From: Homoserinimonas sedimenticola
Lineage (GTDB): Bacteria; Actinomycetota; Actinomycetes; Actinomycetales; Microbacteriaceae
Direction: 5' to 3'
Length of the DNA stretch: 64,000 nucleotides
Assembly (NCBI RefSeq): GCF_026094475.1
Contig: NZ_JAPELL010000001.1
Span: 1,698,326 to 1,762,325 of the forward strand
The translations under genes were made by a program, and so were the position numbers. The stretch's first letter is position 1; each line of letters begins with the position of its first letter. The notes under the pieces were generated by a model that saw only the letters and a program-made list of their open reading frames with translations, had not been told where the DNA came from and did not search any database. Below are positions 33,589 through 41,147 of the stretch, piece after piece.

Positions 33589-33608
33589 CCGGCCCATCCA
33601 TGGGCCGG
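33589..33608 (-). promoter_or_regulatory. Candidate CsrA-binding hairpin in fliC leader
   Basis: CCGGCCCATGGATGGGCCGG on the RNA strand folds to a 7-bp stem with an AUGGAU hexaloop, the exact form favoured by CsrA. It lies 19 bases before the GGAGG Shine-Dalgarno site, which is a natural second GGA site, as in the Bacillus hag leader. Confidence 0.7.
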
Positions 33609-33617
33609 TACTCCTAG

Positions 33618-33645
33618 CTATCGACCGCCCTGGGGCATCCGTTAG
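33618..33645 (-). promoter_or_regulatory. Sigma-28-type promoter of fliC
   Basis: Minus strand CTAACGG (33645-33639), 14 bases, TCGATAG (33624-33618). It lies about 60 bp ahead of the flagellin start, between fliA and fliC. Confidence 0.82.
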
Positions 33646-33666
33646 TCGTTCGCATGTCTTTTTTCC

Positions 33667-34506
33667 TCAGGCGCTTTCCGCATTCAGGAGTCCCGCTCCG
33701 GAGTTCTGAAAGGGGGCAGGTGCTGCAGCCATACGGCTCATGCCGCTGAATGCCTGGTCGGCGAGGCGGGCAAGGTAGGCGCTTCGGCTGGCGGCGGAGA
33801 TGCGGGACTCGGGCTCGCGGGGGCTCTCATCGTCGGCGAAGTGGGTGTTCATGCCGTCGCGGAGCAGACGGATGGCCTCCGAACGCTGCTGCGACACGGC
33901 CGAGTGGGTGATCCCGAGCTCCTCCGCAACCTCCTTGACGGTGCGGTCCTCGAAGTAGATGGCCGTGATGATGTGCCGCATCTTCTCGGGCAGCACGTCC
34001 ACGGCGGAACGCACGAAGCCCGTGCGCTCGTCCTCGAGCAGCTGCTCCTCGGGAAGCACCGTCTCGGCGACGAGCTGGCCGGCGGTGATGTCGTCGAGGG
34101 TCGTGACGTGGCGGGCGGCATCCGCCATGGCCTCCTGGGCGGCCGTGCGGTCCACTCCGAGCGCCTGCGCAACCTCATCGATGGCGGGAGTGCGGCCGAG
34201 CGCGGCAGTGAGCTTCTCCTCCACCGCGAGGGTCTCCTTGATGCGACGGCGGGTGCCCCTGCTCGCCCAGTCCTCGGAACGCATCTCGTCGGAGAAGGCA
34301 CCGAGGATGCGCTTGCGGGCATAGGCGCCGAAGGGGATGCCGAGCTCGGGCTTGAACGATTCGGCAGCCGTGATGAGTCCGACGGCCCCCGCCGAGGCGA
34401 GGTCGTCGCGCGAGAGGTGGCTGGCGCGGGCGCACAGCTCGGAGACGAGATAGCCGACAAGCGGCAGGTTCTCCACCACCAACGCGTTGCGCGTGCTCCG
34501 GTCCAC
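33667..34506 (-). CDS. fliA: RNA polymerase sigma factor for flagellar genes (FliA/SigD type)
   Basis: A sigma-70 family protein of about 279 residues with region 2 (VGYLVSELCARASHLSRDDL, PELGIPFGAYARKRILGAFS), region 3 and a region 4 helix-turn-helix (VKEVAEELGITHSAVSQQRS). It is predicted to recognise the CTAAC-N14-CGATAG promoters nearby. A C-terminal extension of about 60 residues beyond region 4 is unusual. I place the start at GTG 34506, after a GGGGGT site. The open frame continues about 49 codons upstream. No anti-sigma FlgM is visible. Confidence 0.88.
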   Translation of the reverse strand: MDRSTRNALVVENLPLVGYLVSELCARASHLSRDDLASAGAVGLITAAESFKPELGIPFGAYARKRILGAFSDEMRSEDWASRGTRRRIKETLAVEEKLTAALGRTPAIDEVAQALGVDRTAAQEAMADAARHVTTLDDITAGQLVAETVLPEEQLLEDERTGFVRSAVDVLPEKMRHIITAIYFEDRTVKEVAEELGITHSAVSQQRSEAIRLLRDGMNTHFADDESPREPESRISAASRSAYLARLADQAFSGMSRMAAAPAPFQNSGAGLLNAESA

Positions 34507-34905
34507 AGCATTACCCCCGTCATGCCTTACAAAAATCTGATGTTGCGTGCCTGGGTAAGCGGCCGAGCCGGCAACCGTCAACGCTTCGGGTGGTGCGAGG
34601 TTTCGGGTCATCGCACCGTCGTGTTCACGGCTACCGCCCCTCGGGATTCTCATCCCGTGGTGACTAGAGCGACTCTAGGGACGAGCATCCGCGGGGGGAA
34701 TAGTTTCTGGCTTATTCCGTTAGCGATGTGGCCCCCCTTGTGGGGAGCACATCCCCATAACTGGGGGACGGCTTCGAGCTGGCCGGGGTACAGACGATGC
34801 AGCTCGAGAATTCACCTAACCGCCGCGATACCCTTGCCGATAGTTCTTCCCGACGCCCGAGCAGGGCGAGGGCGCACACCCGAAGCGAACGAGAACGGAG
34901 AGAAC
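34507..34905. promoter_or_regulatory. Divergent control region between fliA and flgN
   Basis: This 399-bp gene-free stretch holds several short palindromes: CGGGA-N6-TCCCG (34642-34657), CTAGAG-CGA-CTCTAG (34664-34678) and TGGGGA-GCACA-TCCCCA (34741-34757). The sigma-28-type promoter of flgN follows. It is the likely entry point of a regulator that turns on fliA. I see no clear housekeeping promoter for fliA. Confidence 0.55.
34816..34843 (+). promoter_or_regulatory. Sigma-28-type promoter of flgN-flgK-flgL-fliW
   Basis: CTAACCG (34816-34822), 14 bases, CCGATAG (34837-34843). Boxes and spacing match the three sites on the other strand. It lies about 63 bases upstream of the flgN GTG. Confidence 0.82.
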
Positions 34906-35388
34906 GTGGGAGCGAACGAGGTCTCAGCCACCCTGTGGCGCGAGCGCGAACTCCTCGAACTCCTCCTGTTCAAGCTCGAGGAGGAGCAACTGCTGCTCAC
35001 GACCGGCAAGACGCGATGGCTCCCCCACGCCACCCGCGAGGTCGAGCAGGTGCTCGAACGTCTGCGCGGCCTGGGTCTCACCCGCGCGGTCGAGGTTGCC
35101 GAGTTGGGCGAAGAGTGGGGTACAGGACCGGATGCTTCGCTGCGGGATCTCGTGGCCCACGCACCCGAGGGCCCCTGGGGCGAGATCTTCGCGAACCACC
35201 TCACGGGCATGAGCGAGCTGACCGCTCAGATCGCGCAGGTGCGAGACATCAACGAGCAGTTCCTCCGCTCCGCCCTGCGCTCCACACAGGAGACGATCGC
35301 GGGCCTCGGCAACGACTCTGGCACCTACGACTCCGCGGGCCAGCCTCTCGACGGCGGCACCGCCCGACTCATCGACGAGAAGTTCTGA
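34906..35388 (+). CDS. flgN: FlgN-type flagellar chaperone
   Basis: A 160-residue helical protein directly before flgK. The start GANEVSATLWRERELLELLL, and later RDINEQFLRSALRSTQETI, fit the FlgN family, which escorts FlgK and FlgL to the export gate. The GTG is preceded by GGAGAGAAC. The stop overlaps flgK by 1 base. Similarity in this family is weak, so context carries weight. Confidence 0.82.
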   Translation: MGANEVSATLWRERELLELLLFKLEEEQLLLTTGKTRWLPHATREVEQVLERLRGLGLTRAVEVAELGEEWGTGPDASLRDLVAHAPEGPWGEIFANHLTGMSELTAQIAQVRDINEQFLRSALRSTQETIAGLGNDSGTYDSAGQPLDGGTARLIDEKF

Positions 35389-36812
35389 TGAGCACCTTCA
35401 GCGGGCTCAACACCGCCTACACCGCCCTCTCCGCCGCGCGGCAGGGTCTCGACGTCGTCGGGCAGAACATCGCCAACGTCAATACGGAGGGCTACACGCG
35501 ACAGAGGGTCAGCACCTCCTCCATCGGCAGCGTCGCCCAGACCGGCCCCCTCTCCCAGGGTGCTCGGCCTGGCCAGGGCGTCGCAGTCACCGGTATCGCC
35601 CGACTCGGTGACCTGTTCGTCGACGCGAAGGTGCGGTCGTCCGCAGCATCCGCCGGCTTCTGGAATGTGCGAGCAAGCGCTCTCTCAAACGTGGAGGGCA
35701 TCCTGCAGGAGCCCGGCGAGAACGGCATCTCGGCCCAGCTCTCCGAGTTCTGGGCCGCCTGGCAGGATGTCTCCAACCGGGCTGGCGAGACCGCCTCCGC
35801 GGGGGTGCTGCTGGAGCAGGCCGGTGTGCTCACCTCTCGCATCGGCAGCGCCTATACCGCGATCGAGGGCGAGTGGGGCAGCCTTCGCTCGCAGATGGAT
35901 GGCATGGTCGCCGAGCTCAATTCGGCCGCTCAGCAGGTCGCCGACCTCAATGCGCGCATCCGCACCGCCACGGCGGCGGGCTCCTCCGTCAACGAGCTGC
36001 TCGACAAGCGCAGCAGCCTCACCGCCACGATCGCGACCCTCGCGGGCGGCACCGCGCGCGAGACGGCCGACGGCTCGGTCGAGGTGCTCATCGGCGGCAA
36101 CGCGATCGTCTCGGGCGACTCCTTCCGCCCCGTGACTGTCGTCGGCGGATATCGCATGGAGGATGCCACAGCCGACGCCGTGCACCTCGAGTGGGCCCAC
36201 CGCCCGGGCGCCGCCATCGCGGTCGACGGCGGGGAGCTCGCGGCCGCCGTGCGCGTGCTCGCTCCCGCGGACGGTGCGGGCACGGGCGGCACCTTCGCGG
36301 AGGCCGCCGAGGCTCTCAACGAGTTCGCCACGACTCTCGCGACATCCGTCAACGCGGTGCACAGCACGGGCGAGAGCAGCACGGGAGCGACCGGACTCGA
36401 CTTCTTCGGCTTCGACCCCGGCGTCCCGGCCGCCCGGGGTATCTCCGTCATCCCCACCGACATCAGCGGCATCGCCTCCGGCACTCCCGGCAGTGGCGCC
36501 TACAACGGCTCCGTCGCCGACGCGATCGCTCAGATCGGCCTCGACCCCGCAGGCCCCGACGCGGTGTGGTCGTCCATCGTGACCGGCATCGGCGTTGCCT
36601 CCCGCACGGCGAGCCAGCAGTCCTCGCTCGCCGACATCAGCGCGGACTCCGCGGTCGGCGCACAGCTGTCACATTCGGCCGTCGATCTCGACGAGGAGAA
36701 CATCAACATGCTCACCTTCCAGGTCGCCTACCAGGGCGCCGCGCGGGTCATGACGGCGGTCGACGAGATGCTCGACACCCTCATCAACCGCACGGGCGTC
36801 GTGGGGAGGTAG
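35388..36812 (+). CDS. flgK: Hook-filament junction protein FlgK
   Basis: The 474-residue HAP1. The N-terminus STFSGLNTAYTALSAARQGL and NIANVNTEGYTRQRV, and the C-terminus EENINMLTFQVAYQGAARVM and TAVDEMLDTLINR, are classical. It links hook to filament with FlgL. The start overlaps the flgN stop as TGATG. Confidence 0.95.
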   Translation: MSTFSGLNTAYTALSAARQGLDVVGQNIANVNTEGYTRQRVSTSSIGSVAQTGPLSQGARPGQGVAVTGIARLGDLFVDAKVRSSAASAGFWNVRASALSNVEGILQEPGENGISAQLSEFWAAWQDVSNRAGETASAGVLLEQAGVLTSRIGSAYTAIEGEWGSLRSQMDGMVAELNSAAQQVADLNARIRTATAAGSSVNELLDKRSSLTATIATLAGGTARETADGSVEVLIGGNAIVSGDSFRPVTVVGGYRMEDATADAVHLEWAHRPGAAIAVDGGELAAAVRVLAPADGAGTGGTFAEAAEALNEFATTLATSVNAVHSTGESSTGATGLDFFGFDPGVPAARGISVIPTDISGIASGTPGSGAYNGSVADAIAQIGLDPAGPDAVWSSIVTGIGVASRTASQQSSLADISADSAVGAQLSHSAVDLDEENINMLTFQVAYQGAARVMTAVDEMLDTLINRTGVVGR

Positions 36813-36815
36813 ACC

Positions 36816-37724
36816 ATGATCACGCGAACCACAAGCACAGCGCTCATGCGTTCCGCCCAGCAGAACCTTCAGGGCGTCCTCGGCGATCTGGGCGAGATGC
36901 GCGAGCGGGCGACGACCCTCAAGCGCATCGGTGCTCCCTCCGACGATCCGATCGGCACCGCGAACTCGCTCCTGGTGCGCGCAGAGCAGCGCGCCAACGA
37001 GCAGTACAAGCGCAACATCTCCGACGGGCTGGGCTGGCTCACGACGGTCGACTCGACCCTGACCAACGTCAACGACCTGATCGGCCGCGTCCGCGACCTC
37101 ACCGTGCAGGGCGCCAATGACGGCGCCATGTCGCCCACCGCCAAGGAGGCGATCGCGGTCGAGCTCGAGAGCCTGCGCGCCGACCTCTTCTCGCAGGCCA
37201 ACACGAGCTACCTGGGCCGCAGCATCTTCGCCGGCAACTCGGATGCCGGGGTCGCCTTCCAGGAGGACCCCGACGGCGATAGCGTGGCCGACTACGCGTT
37301 CACGGGCGTCGCGGGCAGCACGGTCGAGCGTCGCATCGACGCGGAGACGACAGTGCGGGTCGACGCCGACGGTGACGCGATCTTCGGCAGCGGCGCGGCA
37401 TCCGTCTTCGCCCTCATCGACAACATCGTGAGCGACCTGCGCTCGGGCACCAACATCGGGCCGCGACTCACCGAACTCGATGCCAGACTCGAGACGATCA
37501 AGGGGCACCAGGCGACCGTCGGAACCCGCCACTCCCAGGTGATGCGCGCAGAGGAGACCAACCTGAGCCAGTCGATCGCGCTCGAGACGCAGCGCTCCGG
37601 CATCGAGGATCTCGACCTCGCCAAGGCCGTGCTCGACCTCCAGATGCAGGAGGTCTCCTACCAGTCCGCCCTCGCGGTCACCGCCCGCGTGCTCCAACCG
37701 ACCCTGATGGACTTCCTGCGATGA
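36816..37724 (+). CDS. flgL: Hook-filament junction protein FlgL
   Basis: The 302-residue HAP3, with flagellin-like ends: LMRSAQQNLQGVLGDLGEMR and IGAPSDDPIGTANSLLVRAE at the N-terminus, and IEDLDLAKAVLDLQMQEVSY with ARVLQPTLMDFLR at the C-terminus. It starts 3 bp after flgK and overlaps fliW by 4 bases. Confidence 0.94.
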   Translation: MITRTTSTALMRSAQQNLQGVLGDLGEMRERATTLKRIGAPSDDPIGTANSLLVRAEQRANEQYKRNISDGLGWLTTVDSTLTNVNDLIGRVRDLTVQGANDGAMSPTAKEAIAVELESLRADLFSQANTSYLGRSIFAGNSDAGVAFQEDPDGDSVADYAFTGVAGSTVERRIDAETTVRVDADGDAIFGSGAASVFALIDNIVSDLRSGTNIGPRLTELDARLETIKGHQATVGTRHSQVMRAEETNLSQSIALETQRSGIEDLDLAKAVLDLQMQEVSYQSALAVTARVLQPTLMDFLR

Positions 37725-38101
37725 CCGCCGCCCTGACCTTCGTCGTCCCTCCCCCCGGCTTCGCCCCGCACGTCGACTTCGTGCTCGACCCCGTCGCGGG
37801 GGCAATCGGGCTCTTCACACTTCGCGCCATCGCGGAAGGTTCCCCCCGGCTCTACGTGCTCGACGCGGGGGTCTACCTCCCTGCCTACACCCCCGAGCTC
37901 AGCGACCAGCAGGTCGCGAGCCTTGGCCTGACCTCCCCCGACGACGCCCTCGTGCTCGTCGTTGCGAACCCGGGCACCGACGGCACGACCACGACGAACC
38001 TCATGGCGCCCATTGTCGTGAACTCGACGACGGGGGCATGCGCCCAGTTCATCCTCGACAACCAGGACTGGCCGCTGCGGGCGGAGCTCGCACGCGCCTA
38101 G
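37721..38101 (+). CDS. fliW: Flagellar assembly factor FliW
   Basis: A 126-residue beta-rich protein that binds flagellin and CsrA, releasing CsrA repression when flagellin is low. Recognisable parts are SPDDALVLVVANPG and APIVVNSTTGACAQFILDN near the C-terminus. The N-terminal part is more divergent than in Bacillus FliW (GLFTLRAIAEGSPRLYVLDA). It ends the flgN operon. csrA lies about 27 kb away at the other end of the locus. Confidence 0.88.
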   Translation: MTAALTFVVPPPGFAPHVDFVLDPVAGAIGLFTLRAIAEGSPRLYVLDAGVYLPAYTPELSDQQVASLGLTSPDDALVLVVANPGTDGTTTTNLMAPIVVNSTTGACAQFILDNQDWPLRAELARA

Positions 38102-38109
38102 CGGCGTCT

Positions 38110-38146
38110 GCGGGTTGAGTAGCGAGCGCCAGCGAACGTAACGAAA
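38110..38146. repeat. Degenerate palindrome GGTTGAGTAGCG-type
   Basis: GGGTTGAGTAGCGAGCGC faces GCGAACGTAACGAAACC with several mismatches, between the convergent fliW and DinB-like genes. It has the layout of an eroded palindromic element or weak terminator. Confidence 0.4.
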
Positions 38147-38154
38147 CCGCGCGC

Positions 38155-38673
38155 CTAGCGGCTCACGTCCACCACGTGGTGCACGACATCGTGCAGCAGG
38201 TACTTCGAGAAGGACTCGACCGTGAAGACGGCCCCATCCGTCCTTCGTCCCGTCCGCGACCACTGTTCGGGCGCAAGCGACTCGAACTCGTCGGCGATCC
38301 GCTCCCCTGCCGCCACAAGCTCGCCCGCAACCGTGGCCGGGTCCTGCTCGTTGTAACGCTCGGCGAGCGCCGTCGCATCCTGATCCCAGTTCTCAAAGAT
38401 CGGGTCGACCTCGTCGAGCATGAGACGCAACCGCGCGTGGAACAGCCGGTAGACGTCGCGCACGTGCGCCGCGTACTCGAGGGGCGACCAGGTCGCATCA
38501 TCCGGTCGCTCGGCGACGTCGGATCGGTCGAGCAGGCGCGGCCACTCGTGGGCGTTCTCGCGGATCATGCGCGCGACATCGCCCGCTCCGAATGTCGCGG
38601 CGTCGAAGCGGCATTCGGGGCAGGGGCGCTCGAGCACCCACGTCCAGTCCTTGGTGTCAGGTGTGATGGGCAT
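38155..38673 (-). CDS. DinB-like four-helix-bundle protein
   Basis: A 172-residue protein of the DinB/mycothiol-dependent maleylpyruvate isomerase fold. Candidate metal His residues lie in EYAAHVRDVY and LHDVVHHVVDV, at the positions used by this superfamily. The N-terminal WVLERPCPECRFDAATF includes a CxxC pair, common in one actinobacterial branch. Members transfer or act on thiols or stay uncharacterised, so the reaction here is unknown. Confidence 0.75.
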   Translation of the reverse strand: MPITPDTKDWTWVLERPCPECRFDAATFGAGDVARMIRENAHEWPRLLDRSDVAERPDDATWSPLEYAAHVRDVYRLFHARLRLMLDEVDPIFENWDQDATALAERYNEQDPATVAGELVAAGERIADEFESLAPEQWSRTGRRTDGAVFTVESFSKYLLHDVVHHVVDVSR

Positions 38674-38716
38674 GACTCATGATCCCAGCTGGCGACGACC
38701 CGCTACCGTACATTTC

Positions 38717-39013
38717 ATGCCAGTCTTCTCCCCCGAGGTCGTCGCCGCCGTACTGCACCACATGAACGACGACCACCGCGACGACAATCTGCTCATCGCC
38801 CGCGCCTTCGGCGACAGGAACGCGGATGCTGCGACCATGGTCGACCTCGACGAGCACGGGGGCCGGTGGACCTACACGGCAGCGGGCGAGAAGCGTGAAC
38901 TCAGTGTGCCCTGGTCGACGACGATCGACGAGCGTCCCGAGATCCGCCGCGAGATCGTTGTGCTCTACGACCGTGCCTGCGCTGAACTCGGGGTCGAGCC
39001 GCGCCCGCACTGA
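38717..39013 (+). CDS. DUF2470 domain protein (heme-utilisation associated)
   Basis: A 98-residue protein with the DUF2470 hallmark VLHHMNDDHRDDNLLIARAF, followed by MVDLDEHGGRWTY. DUF2470 occurs alone or fused to heme-degrading or pyridoxamine-oxidase-like domains, and His residues in the first helix may contact heme. It lies directly before heme oxygenase, supporting a heme link. The short ATG start at 38717 begins the domain, and the upstream open frame is not needed. Confidence 0.8.
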   Translation: MPVFSPEVVAAVLHHMNDDHRDDNLLIARAFGDRNADAATMVDLDEHGGRWTYTAAGEKRELSVPWSTTIDERPEIRREIVVLYDRACAELGVEPRPH

Positions 39014-39027
39014 GCCGGGAATGGGTG

Positions 39028-39074
39028 CTGACACGCGCCGCCCGCTCGGCTATGGTTAGGGCACCCTTACCTAA
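39028..39074 (+). promoter_or_regulatory. Promoter with DtxR/IdeR-type iron box ahead of heme oxygenase
   Basis: CTGACA (39028-39033), 17 bases and TATGGT (39051-39056) form a plausible promoter. TTAGGGCACCCTTACCTAA (39056-39074) matches 15 of 19 positions of the DtxR/IdeR consensus and covers the expected start point. This fits iron-dependent repression. Confidence 0.75.
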
Positions 39075-39088
39075 GCTTGGAGCAGCAC

Positions 39089-39739
39089 GTGTCGACCCTC
39101 ACGCCTTTTTCGCAGGCCCTCCGCGAGCGCACCTGGTCCCGCCACGGCGAGAGCGAGGGGGCAAGGTTCATGACCGACCTCATGAAGGGCTCCGGCACGC
39201 TCGACGATTACACGCAACTCGTCGTGCAGCACTGGTTCATCTACGACGTGCTCGAGCAGGTCGCCGCCCGCATGGCGGACGATGAACTCGTCGGAGGACT
39301 CATCGCGCCCGAACTCGTGCGCCTGCCCGCGATCGAGGCCGACCTCCGCCACCTCATGGGCGAGGGCTGGCGCGAAGGCATCCGACCCGTCCCCGCCACG
39401 ATCGCCTACTGCGAGCGGATGCGCGAGGTCGCCGACTGGAACGGTGGCGTCATCGCCCACCACTACACCCGCTACCTCGGCGACCTCTCGGGCGGCCAGC
39501 ACATCGGCAGGCTCATGCAGCGCCACTTCGGGCTCGACGACGAGGGTGTCGCGTTCTACCGCTTCGACGGCATCGCCTCCCCCACAGAGTTCAAGGACGC
39601 CTACCGTGCTGGACTCGACGCCATCGCATGGGATGCCGCGGAACGCGATCGCGTCATCGACGAGGTCATCGTGGCCTACGACTTCAACACGCGCCTCTTC
39701 CACGACCTCGACGCGCAGAAGGCGGCCGCCGCCGCCTAG
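39089..39739 (+). CDS. hmuO: Biliverdin-producing heme oxygenase
   Basis: A 216-residue heme oxygenase that opens heme to biliverdin, CO and Fe2+. The proximal His19 lies in RTWSRHGESEG and the distal-helix motif is YLGDLSGGQHIGR. A GTG at 39089 with GGAGC upstream gives the normal N-terminus. A TTG four codons earlier is less likely. The DtxR-type box upstream supports iron-starvation control. Confidence 0.92.
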   Translation: MSTLTPFSQALRERTWSRHGESEGARFMTDLMKGSGTLDDYTQLVVQHWFIYDVLEQVAARMADDELVGGLIAPELVRLPAIEADLRHLMGEGWREGIRPVPATIAYCERMREVADWNGGVIAHHYTRYLGDLSGGQHIGRLMQRHFGLDDEGVAFYRFDGIASPTEFKDAYRAGLDAIAWDAAERDRVIDEVIVAYDFNTRLFHDLDAQKAAAAA

Positions 39740-39757
39740 CCTCACCGGATCGGGCCG

Positions 39758-41047
39758 TCAGGATGCCGCGATGCCCGGCGTCATCGTCGCGCGCGACATG
39801 AAACGCCGCACGTTGTCGTCGACGATGATGTCGGAGGGCCGCAGCGGCCGGGTGAGATAGAGACCGTCGAGGTCGGTGATGCGGCTGAGGGCTACGTAGG
39901 TCTGCCCAGGCGCGAAGGAACGCTGCCCCAGGTCGACGATCGCCCGGTCGTAGGTCTTGCCCTGCGACTTGTGGATCGTGACGGCCCACGCGAGCCGCAG
40001 CGGGAACTGCGTGAACTCGGCGACGATGTCGCGCCGCAGCTGCTTGGTCGCGGGCGAGTACGTGTACTTGATCTTCTCCCACACGGCGGGCACGACCTCG
40101 TGCTCCTCGCCGTCGACCTCGACCCGCACATTCTGGTCGATGCGGGTCACAGTGCCGACCGTGCCGTTGACCCAGCGCTGGTCGGGGTCGTTGCGCAGGA
40201 ACATGACCCGCGCCCCCACCTTCACCTCGAGGCTCTCGTCCGCGGGGTAGGCGCGGCCACCGAAATCGCCGTTGACCTCGGCCCGGGCGGTGAGGGCGCG
40301 GCCGGGCAGGCGGGCGAGGGATGTCGCGTTGATGCGGTTGACCGTGTCGTTGCGGGTCGCGAGCGTGATGGCGTCGCCCTCGGGAGGCGTGCGGGCCCCC
40401 GTCTCATTGAGCCGCTGGGCGATCTCCGCCGTGACCATCCCGTGGCGCACGGCGTTGAGCATGAACTTGAACTCCTCCTCGTGCTGCCGGTGGATCACCT
40501 GCAGTTCGAAGATTCTCAGCTCCGCCTCATCCCACACCTTCGCGTCGAAGAACCACATGGAGCGGTAGGTGTCGGCGAAGTAGGCGCGCTCGTCCGCATC
40601 ACCGGGCACGGGGGCGAGCTGGTATGGGTCACCGAACATGACGACCTGCACGCCGCCGAAGCTCTCGTGCGGTCGCTGCCGCGCCTGCCGCAGACTGCGG
40701 TCCATCGCGTCGACCAGGTCGGCATTGACCATCGAGACCTCGTCGATCACGAGCGTGTCGATCGTGCCGAGGAGTTTGCGCAGCTCCGGTCCCTGCTCGA
40801 TCTCGTGATCGGCGATGACGCCGATCGGCAGGCGGAACAGGGAGTGGATGGTCTGGCCGCCCACGTTGAGCGCGGCCACCCCCGTCGGCGCGCAGATGAC
40901 GACCTGCTTCGAGGTGTTCCAAGAGAGGTGGTTGAGGAGGGTGGATTTGCCGGTCCCCGCCCTGCCCGTCACAAAGATGTGGTCGCGGCCGTTCTCGATG
41001 GCGTCGAAGACGGCAGCCTGCTCCGGCGAGAGCGTCAGCTCGCTCAT
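39758..41047 (-). CDS. Pif1/RecD-like helicase
   Basis: A 429-residue superfamily 1B helicase. Walker A is GRAGTGKSTL (28-37), motif Ia APTGVAALNVGGQTIHSLF, Walker B LVIDEVSMVNADL, and motif III MFGDPYQLAPV. Near the C-terminus WAVTIHKSQGKTYDRAIVDL and TYVALSRI are motifs V and VI. It is probably a 5'-3' DNA helicase acting on stalled forks or structured DNA. It stands alone on the minus strand. Confidence 0.9.
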   Translation of the reverse strand: MSELTLSPEQAAVFDAIENGRDHIFVTGRAGTGKSTLLNHLSWNTSKQVVICAPTGVAALNVGGQTIHSLFRLPIGVIADHEIEQGPELRKLLGTIDTLVIDEVSMVNADLVDAMDRSLRQARQRPHESFGGVQVVMFGDPYQLAPVPGDADERAYFADTYRSMWFFDAKVWDEAELRIFELQVIHRQHEEEFKFMLNAVRHGMVTAEIAQRLNETGARTPPEGDAITLATRNDTVNRINATSLARLPGRALTARAEVNGDFGGRAYPADESLEVKVGARVMFLRNDPDQRWVNGTVGTVTRIDQNVRVEVDGEEHEVVPAVWEKIKYTYSPATKQLRRDIVAEFTQFPLRLAWAVTIHKSQGKTYDRAIVDLGQRSFAPGQTYVALSRITDLDGLYLTRPLRPSDIIVDDNVRRFMSRATMTPGIAAS

Positions 41048-41147
41048 CCGCTCCTCCTCTCACCCGGCGTGCCGCTCGATCGGCGCGTCCAATCTACCCG
41101 CCGCCGCGCATCCGTCCGGCCTCGCGCCGGAGTCTAGGATTGTGCGC

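Noticed and set aside
10509-38101. Reading the export genes as a virulence-type secretion system
   Set aside because: Flagellin, hook, rod, cap, motor and switch genes are all present in the same locus.
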